A DNA stretch of 7,959 nucleotides from contig CAMLKX010000084.1 of NCBI GenBank assembly GCA_946480515.1, forward strand, positions 1 to 7,959, in the 5' to 3' direction. The notes beneath the pieces were generated by a model that had not been told where the DNA came from, made no database searches, and was given only the letters and a program-made list of their open reading frames with translations. Below are positions 1 to 5,244 of the stretch, piece by piece (position 1 is the stretch's first letter; every line of letters begins with the position of its first letter). The position numbers were made by a program, and so were the translations under genes. Origin of the DNA: an uncultured Sphingomonadaceae bacterium (GTDB taxonomy: Bacteria > Pseudomonadota > Alphaproteobacteria > Sphingomonadales > Sphingomonadaceae).

Positions 1-2
1 AA

Positions 3-371
3 TATATCTTCCCCGGATATCACCTTCCCTCCATCTCGCAGATGGCGGCAGCCAGCGAGAAAGCGCGGCTGATCACGTCCGACATCGAAACCCTGCGGCT
101 GCATTATGGCTACACGCTGCGGCATTGGCTGGAGCGGACGCGCAACGCGCGCGACGCAATCGTCGCCATGTATGACGAGCGCTTCTTCCGGATGTGGGAA
201 TTCTACCTGGCGGGCGGCGTCGTCGCCTTCGAATCCGGCACGATGTGCAACTACCAGTTGCAATATGTGCGCGACCGCCGCGCGGTGCCGATCACCCGCG
301 ACTATATGGCGGAGTCGGAGGAGCGCTATCGCGCCGCCTCTACACCTCCGCCAGCGTCATTGCGCGCCTAG
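3..371 (+). CDS. cfa: Cyclopropane-fatty-acyl-phospholipid synthase family protein, C-terminal part (5' end outside window)
   Basis: The reading frame is open from the window edge (frame starting at base 3) to a TAG at 369-371, giving the last 122 residues. The partial protein begins YIFPGYHLPSIS, the pattern that follows the SAM-binding core in the CFAS family. It continues with LRLHYGYTLRHWLERT and YDERFFRMWEFYLAGG, the usual C-terminal helical region. Family members transfer a methylene from S-adenosylmethionine to the double bond of unsaturated phospholipid acyl chains at the inner membrane. The internal ATG at 42 lies inside the conserved domain and is not the start. The SAM motif and most catalytic residues lie upstream of the window. 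The position of E. coli Cys354 (YLNACAGAF) reads YLAGGVVAF here, so Gly replaces Cys. The family call is firm; whether it makes cyclopropanes or is a CFAS-like methyltransferase cannot be told from this fragment. Confidence -1.
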   Translation, partial: YIFPGYHLPSISQMAAASEKARLITSDIETLRLHYGYTLRHWLERTRNARDAIVAMYDERFFRMWEFYLAGGVVAFESGTMCNYQLQYVRDRRAVPITRDYMAESEERYRAASTPPPASLRA

Positions 372-386
372 CGGTCGCCGCCGTGA

Positions 387-410
387 ATGTCTGCTTTTGA
401 CCCATTGCGG
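387..410 (+). repeat. Dispersed intergenic repeat, copy A
   Basis: The core GCTTTTGACCCATTGCGG (393-410) recurs at 509-526 with one change, and more loosely at 1103-1120. Across the longer 24-base unit (387-410 versus 503-526) only two positions differ. From memory, a consensus form of this element in sphingomonads is a near-palindrome beginning AATGTCCGC and ending GCGGACATT; this copy has kept the left half. Confidence -1.
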
Positions 411-432
411 CCGTATGCTCCCCTGCTCGTCA

Positions 433-450
433 TCCCCGCGAAAGCGGGGA
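433..450. repeat. GC hairpin with GAAA tetraloop (REP-like element)
   Basis: The bases TCCCCGC (433-439) and GCGGGGA (444-450) form a perfect 7-bp stem around GAAA, a GNRA tetraloop. The flanks GTCA and CCCAG match a very common dispersed bacterial intergenic repeat (GTCATCCCCGCGAAAG type). It lies between two converging genes (CFAS-type on plus, hypothetical on minus). It could act as a bidirectional transcription stop or RNA stabiliser, but there is no T-run, so I call it a repeat rather than a terminator. Confidence -1.
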
Positions 451-502
451 CCCAGCCGATGATCAACTTAGAGCGGCGAAAGCCGAAGTCCTGTGCAAAC
501 GG

Positions 503-526
503 ATGTCCGCTGTTGACCCATTGCGG
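503..526 (+). repeat. Dispersed intergenic repeat, copy B
   Basis: Second copy of the element at 387-410, same orientation, 22 of 24 bases identical, offset by 116 bases. It ends ten bases before the stop codon of the minus-strand hypothetical gene. Confidence -1.
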
Positions 527-536
527 GCGTTGGCAG

Positions 537-1034
537 TTACAGATTGGCCGAGGTCTCTGCCGTCATTGTTGCGAAATGCTGCGGATGCACCGGTTGCTTG
601 CGACTATGCGGGGCAACCAGCCAATAGAAGATTCCATAGGCCGCACCTATGCCAGCCCCCAGCCAAATGCCAACGTTGTCGGCGAAACTATCCTTCCCGG
701 TAGCGCCCAACGCCAAGAGTTCTGCTACCAAAATAGCTCCAGTCGCGACATAGATAACGCCGAGATTTGCACCGAGCCGAGAGAGTATCACGCGCAATAT
801 GGAGAAAATGACGAAGGATAAGCCGAGGCCAAAAATGAAGGTCGAAGTCCAAGAGTAGGCGAATGCCTTCGCGAGGACGAGAGGGGCCATTTCGGGATAG
901 GCCATGGTCGTGCTCGTGAACGGCAGCAACGCGCAATAGACAATCGATACAATTGTCGCTGTAGAGGCGGAACTAGCGAAACTCGCTTTATTGTGGCGAT
1001 GCAGCGAAACCCGGCGGTGTGTCATCAACTTCAT
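537..1034 (-). CDS. Hypothetical four-helix membrane protein
   Basis: I do not recognise this protein. With ATG at 1034 it has 165 residues; a GTG one codon upstream (1037) is the alternative. GAGGAG at 1042-1047 on the minus strand is a good ribosome site and is spaced better for the ATG. The N-terminus is basic and His-rich (MTHRRVSLHRHNK). It is followed by four predicted membrane segments at about residues 27-46, 64-86, 89-111 and 123-142, then a polar His-containing tail. Aromatic and small residues dominate the helices and there is no obvious catalytic motif. Base composition is visibly less GC-rich than the cox cluster. The gene stands alone, with dispersed-repeat copies on both sides, which hints at an inserted or species-specific gene. 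The length, ribosome site and coherent hydrophobic pattern support real coding; function is unknown. Confidence -1.
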   Translation of the reverse strand: MKLMTHRRVSLHRHNKASFASSASTATIVSIVYCALLPFTSTTMAYPEMAPLVLAKAFAYSWTSTFIFGLGLSFVIFSILRVILSRLGANLGVIYVATGAILVAELLALGATGKDSFADNVGIWLGAGIGAAYGIFYWLVAPHSRKQPVHPQHFATMTAETSANL

Positions 1035-1102
1035 CACAAGGCTCCTCGCATGATGAGCTACTTGCTAGGACTTAATCGGCGGTAAACGCCGATCCTTTGT
1101 TG

Positions 1103-1125
1103 GCTTTCCAGCCATTACGGACATT
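1103..1125 (+). repeat. Dispersed intergenic repeat, diverged copy C
   Basis: GCTTTCCAGCCATTACGG (1103-1120) matches 14 of 18 bases of copy A (393-410) in the same orientation. It continues with ACATT, the right-hand end expected of the remembered palindromic consensus. It lies about 65 bases beyond the start of the minus-strand hypothetical gene, so that gene has copies on both sides. It may also overlap that gene's promoter region. Confidence -1.
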
Positions 1126-1292
1126 CTGCAGGCAACCCGGAGCGAAGAAGCAGTTGCAATGTAGGAATGCGTTTGCTGCGTTTCGCGAGCTGATTGCAGT
1201 CGCTCTTTCACAGTGTCGATCTTTCCCCCCGCGCACGATCCGGCATGTCTGCCGCGATTGACTGCCGCGAGGCCTCCGCGTCTTGCAAGCCC

Positions 1293-1330
1293 AAAGGTCA
1301 CGCCTGCGTGCCGTGACTTTCGTGACCTTT
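1293..1330. repeat. Perfect 10-bp inverted repeat AAAGGTCACG / CGTGACCTTT
   Basis: The arms at 1293-1302 and 1321-1330 are exactly complementary and separated by 18 bases. The spacer also contains CGTGACTTT (1312-1320), so read on the minus strand there is a tandem AAAGGTCACG-AAAGTCACG. There is no T-run. It could be a protein-binding site, part of a degenerate repeat, or a weak stem beyond the EF-hand gene terminator. Confidence -1.
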
Positions 1331-1353
1331 CGCGTCGACGCGGCAAACGCAAA

Positions 1354-1387
1354 CAGGCCCGGCGGGGTTGCACGTCCACCGGGCCTG
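1354..1387 (-). terminator. Rho-independent-like terminator of the EF-hand gene
   Basis: CAGGCCCGG (1354-1362) and CCGGGCCTG (1379-1387) form a perfect 9-bp GC stem with a 16-base loop. On the minus strand it begins 38 bases after the EF-hand stop and is followed by TTTGCGTTTG, a moderately U-rich tail. Position and strand fit termination of that gene. Confidence -1.
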
Positions 1388-1425
1388 CGCTGCGCCGCCG
1401 AACCCTGCGGCACGAGGAAACCTAA

Positions 1426-1775
1426 TTAGCCAGCCTTGGGCGTGTGCTGGCGATGTGACTGCCACATCTGGCGCCGCACTTCGGGGGTCACGGTGCCATT
1501 CTTGTTGCCGTCAAGGCGGTCGAAGCGCTGGCCGAAGCGGGCGGCCATTGCCGCTTCGCTTTCCTGCCGAGTGACGAACCCGTCCTTGTTGGTGTCGAGG
1601 ACGCTGAACCGGCTTTGTACCTTGGCGGCCACGTCGGCGCGGGTTTGCGGACCCTTCATTCCGTGCTTGGGGGGCTGCTGCGCTTGCGTTGCGGTCGGGG
1701 CAGGCTGGGCGATTGCGAGCGTCGCCGCAACCGGCGCATCATCAGCAGCGGGGAAAGCATGATTCGGTGGAGCAT
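1426..1775 (-). CDS. Small exported EF-hand calcium-binding protein, probable frameshift near 1738
   Basis: The C-terminal frame (stop 1426-1428) encodes a helix-loop-helix with a perfect calcium loop, DTNKDGFVTRQE (1561-1596). A second, imperfect loop, DGNKNGTVTPEV (1477-1512), has Val at position 12 in place of Glu/Asp. The same frame runs open to an ATG at 1884, but that start would overlap the divergent ctaB start and gives a non-secretory, Pro/Asp-rich N-terminus. In the next frame, ATG at 1775 (or 1760) reads MLHRIMLSPLLMM. One added base between 1737 and 1738 would join it to APVAATLAIAQPAPTATQ. The joined product (116 residues) has a convincing signal peptide with an Ala-x-Ala-like cleavage region. 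I infer a periplasmic calcium-binding protein, with a one-base loss in the strain or the assembly. AAGG directly before 1775 is a poor ribosome site, so the exact start is open. Confidence -1.
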
Positions 1776-1809
1776 CCTTGGGGGCACTAAGCCATTGTCG
1801 TGAAACACC

Positions 1810-1845
1810 AAAGCCCCGGTCTTCCACTAACGGGGTTCGGCCTTT
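1810..1845. promoter_or_regulatory. Divergent intergenic region with imperfect hairpin; possible ctaB promoter
   Basis: AAAGCCCCG (1810-1818) can pair its CCCCG with CGGGG at 1831-1835, leaving a 12-base loop. The outer AAAG and CTTT are only loosely matched. TATAGG at 1845-1850 is a weak -10 candidate for ctaB, but no good -35 is seen 17 bases upstream. The promoters of both the EF-hand gene and ctaB should lie between about 1776 and 1857. Specific box assignment is weak. Confidence -1.
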
Positions 1846-1857
1846 ATAGGCGCCCGC

Positions 1858-2769
1858 GTGACAAGCCTTTCGATGAGCGATCAAACCTCCCTCCCGGCCG
1901 ACTGGAGGGACCTTCTCGCGCTAACCAAGCCGCGGGTGATGAGCCTGGTCGTGTTCACCGGGCTATGCGGGCTGCTGGTGGCCCCCACGCCGATTCATCC
2001 GGTGCTGGGGTTCACTGCGGTGCTGTGCATCGCTCTCGGGGCCGGCGGAGCTGGTGCGCTCAACCAATGGTATGAGGTGGACCTGGACGCGCAGATGAAG
2101 CGCACCGCCGCCCGTCCGCTTCCGGCCCAGCGCATGGACCGGCAGTCCGCGCTGCACTTCGGGGTTGGCCTGTCCGCCTTTTCGGTCGTGCTGATGGATC
2201 TCGCGGCCAATCATCTCGCGGCCGCCATCCTCGCTGTGTCGATCCTGTTCTACGTCCTCGTCTACACCGTCTGGCTGAAGCGGCGCACGCCGCAGAACAT
2301 CGTCATTGGCGGGGCTGCGGGCGCATTTCCGCCGCTGATCGGCTGGGCGGCGGCAACTGGCGACGTCAGCCTTCTGCCCGTCCTTCTGTTCCTGCTGGTG
2401 TTCCTATGGACTCCGCCGCATTTCTGGGCGCTGTCGCTGTTCGTCCGCTCCGACTATGCCGCTGCGGGCGTGCCAATGATGCCAGTGGTTGCGGGGCTCG
2501 CCAGCACCCGCAGGCAGATCGCGATCTACACCGCGCCGATGGCCGCGGTCGCGGTCGCTCCCTGGCCGCTGGGTCTCGCCGGGACGATCTATGGGCTGGC
2601 GGCTGTCGTGCTCAGCTTTATCTTTCTGGCGCTTGCGCTGGCCGTTGCCGGCAACCGCTCGACTGACCCGGCCGAGATGAAGCCGGAGCGGCGATTGTTC
2701 GCCTATTCCGTCGCCTACCTCTTCCTGATGTTCGGCGCGCTGGTTGCCGACCACTGGGTTGGCCTGTGA
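1858..2769 (+). CDS. ctaB: Heme O synthase (protoheme IX farnesyltransferase)
   Basis: CtaB/Cox10 transfers a farnesyl group from farnesyl diphosphate to protoheme IX in the inner membrane. The product, heme O, is the precursor of heme A for aa3 oxidase. The 303-residue protein shows the UbiA-superfamily aspartate motif [15 protein letters not shown] at residues 69-83. It also has the family strings [19 protein letters not shown] (141-159) and [11 protein letters not shown] (182-192), and [13 protein letters not shown] in the second conserved loop, with about nine hydrophobic segments. GTG at 1858 has a weak upstream TAGG; ATG at 1873 (298 residues) is an equally possible start, since conservation begins only at LTKPRVM. 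The stop overlaps the next start (TGATG). It heads the plus-strand oxidase cluster, but coxB/coxA do not precede it here. The call is firm. Confidence -1.
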   Translation: MTSLSMSDQTSLPADWRDLLALTKPRVMSLVVFTGLCGLLVAPTPIHPVLGFTAVLCIALGAGGAGALNQWYEVDLDAQMKRTAARPLPAQRMDRQSALHFGVGLSAFSVVLMDLAANHLAAAILAVSILFYVLVYTVWLKRRTPQNIVIGGAAGAFPPLIGWAAATGDVSLLPVLLFLLVFLWTPPHFWALSLFVRSDYAAAGVPMMPVVAGLASTRRQIAIYTAPMAAVAVAPWPLGLAGTIYGLAAVVLSFIFLALALAVAGNRSTDPAEMKPERRLFAYSVAYLFLMFGALVADHWVGL

Positions 2770-2897
2770 TGCGGCCGGAAGACGAACTGGTCCGCGCTAG
2801 GCAGCGCTCTCGGGCCAAGGTCACCGCAGTTTTGCTTGGTGCGTTCGTGATCCTGATGTTCGCGATCACCATCGCCAAGATGACGGTCAATCAATGA
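2769..2897 (+). CDS. coxF: CoxF-like small single-pass membrane protein
   Basis: This 42-residue ORF starts at an ATG sharing one base with the ctaB stop and ends in a TGA within the ctaG start (ATGA). A charged N-terminus ([17 protein letters not shown]) leads into one membrane helix (residues 18-36), ending ITIAKM. Small proteins with this layout (Arg-rich head, one helix, then a TIxKM-like end) sit between ctaB and ctaG in many alphaproteobacteria and are named CoxF in rhizobia. A role in oxidase assembly or stability is inferred from position. It is short enough for automatic callers to miss. The exact fit between two stop/start overlaps makes real coding likely; the family name is less certain. 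Confidence -1.
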   Translation: MRPEDELVRARQRSRAKVTAVLLGAFVILMFAITIAKMTVNQ

Positions 2898-3442
2898 CGA
2901 GCCTGGCGAGCCGGAATGCCCGCACCAGTCTTGTGGCGTTGGCGGTGGTGGTTGCGATGACCGCTCTCGCCTTCGCTTCGGTGCCGCTGTACCGGATCTT
3001 CTGCCAGGTGACCGGAATCAACGGCACCACCCAACGCGCTGACGCCGCGCCGGGGGCGATTGCCGGGCCGAAGATCGGCGTCCGGTTCGACGCCAATATC
3101 TCGCCCGCACTACCGTGGCGGTTCGAACCGGAGCAGAACAGCGTTCGAGTCCGCCCCGGCGAGCGCAACACCATCTTCTACGTCGCGCAGAATTACACCG
3201 CTCGCCGCACGGTGGGGGAGGCGACTTTCAACGTCACTCCGGTTCAAGCCGGCAAATATTTCTCGAAGATCGAATGCTTCTGCTTCACTGAGCAGGTGCT
3301 CAAGGGTGGGGAGAAGGTGCGGATGCCGGTGGTCTTCTTCGTCGATCCCAAGCTGCTCGAGGACCCGGACACGCGTGACATCGACGAGATCACGCTCAGC
3401 TACACATTTTATCCGTTGGAATCTGCCGCGGACGCAAGCTAG
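2894..3442 (+). CDS. ctaG: Cytochrome c oxidase assembly protein CtaG/Cox11 (copper chaperone)
   Basis: CtaG/Cox11 delivers copper to the CuB site of oxidase subunit I, from the periplasmic face. The 182-residue protein has one N-terminal anchor helix (about residues 12-31), then the family string VPLYRIFCQVTG with Cys37. The periplasmic immunoglobulin-like domain carries the copper-binding CFCF motif (Cys128, Cys130) and ends in LSYTFYPL. Length matches bacterial Cox11. The ATG overlaps the previous stop by four bases, implying translational coupling with the CoxF-like ORF. The following gap to coxC is 32 bases. All residues I would expect for function are present. Confidence -1.
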   Translation: MTSLASRNARTSLVALAVVVAMTALAFASVPLYRIFCQVTGINGTTQRADAAPGAIAGPKIGVRFDANISPALPWRFEPEQNSVRVRPGERNTIFYVAQNYTARRTVGEATFNVTPVQAGKYFSKIECFCFTEQVLKGGEKVRMPVVFFVDPKLLEDPDTRDIDEITLSYTFYPLESAADAS

Positions 3443-3474
3443 AGCGCCAACCAAGGACCACAGGGGCACGATTC

Positions 3475-4296
3475 ATGGCCGGCACGAAGACTCACGATTA
3501 TCATATTCTTCCACCTGATCCGTGGCCGATCATCGGCGCCTTCTCAGCGCTGGCGCTGACAGGCGGGGGCGTGATGTGGATGCATGATAATCCCTATGGG
3601 AAGTTCGTGACGGTCGGCGGCCTGATCGCCGTGCTGGTGACGATGTTCAGCTGGTGGTCGAACACCGTCAAGGAATCGCACGAAGGTCATCACACGCCGG
3701 TGGTGCAGCTCCACCTGCGCTACGGAATGATCCTGTTCATCGCCTCCGAGGTGATGTTCTTCCTCGCCTGGTTCTGGGCCTTCTTTGACGCTGCGCTCTT
3801 CCCCTCCGCGGTGGAAGCGGTCGGCAATCAGTGGCCTCCCAAGGGGATCGAGGTGCTCGATCCGTGGGGCTTCCCGCTGCTGAACACGATGATCCTGCTG
3901 TGCTCGGGAACCACCGTGACCTGGGCCCACCACTCGCTGATCCATGGCGACCGCGAAGGCCTCAAGAAGGGGCTGCTGGTGACGATCCTGCTCGGCGCGC
4001 TCTTCTCGGCTATCCAGGCTTATGAGTACATTCACGCGCCGTTCGATTTCAAAGGCAACATCTACGGCGCGACCTTCTTCATGGCGACCGGCTTCCATGG
4101 TTTCCACGTGATCGTCGGGACCATTTTCCTGACCGTGTGCCTGATCCGCGCGAACAAGGGTGACTTCACTCCCAAGCAGCACTTCGGGTTCGAGGCCGCG
4201 GCCTGGTACTGGCACTTCGTCGACGTGGTGTGGCTGTTCCTGTTCGTGTCCATCTATGTCTGGGGTGGCTGGGGCGCGCCGATCCACGGCGCCTAA
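3475..4296 (+). CDS. coxC: Cytochrome c oxidase subunit III
   Basis: Core subunit III of aa3-type oxidase, an inner-membrane protein that binds no metal but stabilises subunit I. The 273 residues show the seven-helix form. Family landmarks are the N-terminal HDYHILPPDPWPI, RYGMILFIASEVMFF with the conserved membrane Glu92, and the WAHHSLIHGDR loop (150-160). Further on are TGFHGFHVIVG (205-215) and the C-terminal AAAWYWHFVDVVWLFLF (241-257). An AGGGG about eight bases before the ATG serves as ribosome site. Length and motifs look intact. Subunits I and II, its partners, are not encoded in the window. Confidence -1.
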   Translation: MAGTKTHDYHILPPDPWPIIGAFSALALTGGGVMWMHDNPYGKFVTVGGLIAVLVTMFSWWSNTVKESHEGHHTPVVQLHLRYGMILFIASEVMFFLAWFWAFFDAALFPSAVEAVGNQWPPKGIEVLDPWGFPLLNTMILLCSGTTVTWAHHSLIHGDREGLKKGLLVTILLGALFSAIQAYEYIHAPFDFKGNIYGATFFMATGFHGFHVIVGTIFLTVCLIRANKGDFTPKQHFGFEAAAWYWHFVDVVWLFLFVSIYVWGGWGAPIHGA

Positions 4297-4303
4297 TCGC
4301 GCG

Positions 4304-4666
4304 GTGGCGGTCGATCTGCTGTCGCCGCTGGGTTCGGCAGCGCGGGGCGCCTGCCCCCGCTGCGGTTCCGAAAGCCTGTTCAATGGGGTCGTCCGCTTTG
4401 CCGGACAGTGCCGGGGGTGCGGCCTCGATTTCACTGTGTTCAATGTCGGGGACGGACCGGCAGCGTTCCTGATCCTGCTGGTCGGAGCGATCCTTACTGT
4501 GGCGGCGATCACGGTTGATCTTTCCGTGTCGCCGCCGCTGTGGGTGCATCTGGTCTGGGCTCCGCTTGGACTTGCCCTGACCCTCGGCGGACTTCGGCTC
4601 GCGAAGGCACTGCTGCTGGCTCAGGAATATCGCATGCGCGCTCGGGAAGGGCGTATCGTCGAATGA
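4304..4666 (+). CDS. DUF983 zinc-ribbon membrane protein
   Basis: From GTG at 4304 the protein has 120 residues; this start lies seven bases after the coxC stop. Upstream in-frame codons would overlap coxC and give a low-complexity Ser-rich extension, so they are rejected. Residues 17-42 contain CPRCGSESLF and CRGCGLDF, two Cys pairs of a likely zinc ribbon. Two membrane helices follow at about 53-71 and 78-103, then a basic tail. This is the DUF983 family, usually found beside coxC and SURF1 in alphaproteobacteria. Its function is not established; a part in oxidase assembly is inferred from the neighbourhood. There is no clear ribosome site, so translation may depend on coxC. The stop overlaps the next start (ATGA). 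Confidence -1.
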   Translation: MAVDLLSPLGSAARGACPRCGSESLFNGVVRFAGQCRGCGLDFTVFNVGDGPAAFLILLVGAILTVAAITVDLSVSPPLWVHLVWAPLGLALTLGGLRLAKALLLAQEYRMRAREGRIVE

Positions 4667-5244
4667 AGCGTCTGCCGCTCGTGCCGACGATCGTGGTCGC
4701 TGCTGCGGTCGCGGTGCTGATTGGCCTGGGAGCCTGGCAAGCGCGCAAGGCCCCTCTCAAGGATGCGCTGATCGCCCGCTACGAGCAGGCCCGCACTCTG
4801 CCGCCGATCGCCTGGCCGGCCGGTCCGATCGCAGGCGAGCCGCCGCTGTTCCGCCGTGCCAGTGGGCTTTGCCTGCAACCCGTCGCCAGACGAGCGGTGG
4901 CCGGCCGCAACTCAGCCGGAGAGTCCGGCTATTCGCACATCGTCGACTGCCGCACGGGCGTCGAAGGCCCTGGCATGAGCGTCGACATCGGCTGGTCGCT
5001 TGACCCGGCGGCCGGCAAGGGATGGACCGGGGGGGAGGTGCGCGGCCTGATCGTGCCGGACAAGGAACGGCGGATGCGGCTGGTTTCCGCTGTCGGCTTT
5101 GCCGGGCTGCAGCCAAGCGTGCCGCCATCACCCGCGGAGATCCCGAACAACCATCGCCAGTATGCCGCCACCTGGTTTGCCTTGGCCGCAGCCGCGGTGG
5201 TGATCTACGTGCTCGCACTGCGCCGGAGGGGGACAGGGCGATGA
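4663..5244 (+). CDS. SURF1 family cytochrome oxidase biogenesis protein
   Basis: SURF1/Shy1 proteins help insert heme A into oxidase subunit I. The 193-residue protein has the classic two-anchor layout. An N-terminal helix runs into GLGAWQARK (the conserved G-x-WQ signature). A periplasmic domain follows, and the C-terminal segment NNHRQYAATWFALAAA leads into VVIYVLALRRR, with the NNH(x)xYAxTWF signature. It is shorter than the roughly 230-300 residues of mitochondrial and many bacterial forms, as I recall for sphingomonad members. The periplasmic domain has three Cys (in LCLQP, and in VDCRT plus nearby), worth noting but of unknown role. The ATG overlaps the DUF983 stop by four bases, with a GGGAAGGG stretch upstream. 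A longer frame open to 4540 is an artefact over DUF983. Confidence -1.
   Translation: MKRLPLVPTIVVAAAVAVLIGLGAWQARKAPLKDALIARYEQARTLPPIAWPAGPIAGEPPLFRRASGLCLQPVARRAVAGRNSAGESGYSHIVDCRTGVEGPGMSVDIGWSLDPAAGKGWTGGEVRGLIVPDKERRMRLVSAVGFAGLQPSVPPSPAEIPNNHRQYAATWFALAAAAVVIYVLALRRRGTGR

Larger units (their letters stand above)
372..536. other. Intergenic stretch carrying dispersed repeats
   Basis: No convincing gene lies between the CFAS-type stop and the converging hypothetical gene. The stretch holds two near-identical 24-base direct repeats (387-410 and 503-526) with a GC hairpin between them. Small ORFs here, such as one starting MSAFDP at 387, read through the repeats. That peptide start is one I recognise as a recurrent spurious translation of this repeat type, so I do not call them genes. 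Confidence -1.
1038..1425. other. Gene-poor stretch: repeat copy, inverted repeat and terminator
   Basis: This 388-base stretch separates two minus-strand genes. It contains a diverged repeat copy (1103-1125), a 10-bp inverted repeat (1293-1330) and a terminator (1354-1387). ORFs on both strands are open here, but they lack good ribosome sites and read through repeat sequence. One of them ends in NVRNGWKAN, a peptide string I recognise as a recurrent mistranslation of this repeat family. Bases 1140-1290 hold nothing I can assign. Confidence -1.

Noticed and set aside
433..450. CRISPR array from the repeated elements at 387-526
   Set aside because: Only two close copies with a 92-base interval that itself contains another dispersed repeat; there is no regular spacing and no cas gene.
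387..821. 144-codon plus-strand ORF starting MSAFDP
   Set aside because: It starts inside repeat copy A, crosses the hairpin and copy B, and then runs antisense to the better-supported membrane protein gene.
1072..1413. 113-codon minus-strand ORF and a 104-codon ORF in another frame of the same strand
   Set aside because: They run through the terminator, the inverted repeat and repeat copy C. The end NVRNGWKAN is a known style of mistranslated repeat, and there is no ribosome site or domain.
1213..1425. 70-codon plus-strand ORF starting MSIFPP
   Set aside because: It covers the inverted repeat and terminator, has an Arg/Pro-rich composition typical of high-GC noise, and no recognisable motif.
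1810..1835. Terminator upstream of ctaB
   Set aside because: The stem is only 5 bp with a 12-base loop and no proper U-run, and it lies between divergent gene starts where a terminator is not expected.
3544..4512. 322-codon minus-strand ORF opposite coxC
   Set aside because: It is a high-GC shadow of coxC and DUF983: His/Arg/Glu-rich, no domain, and both plus-strand genes are certain.
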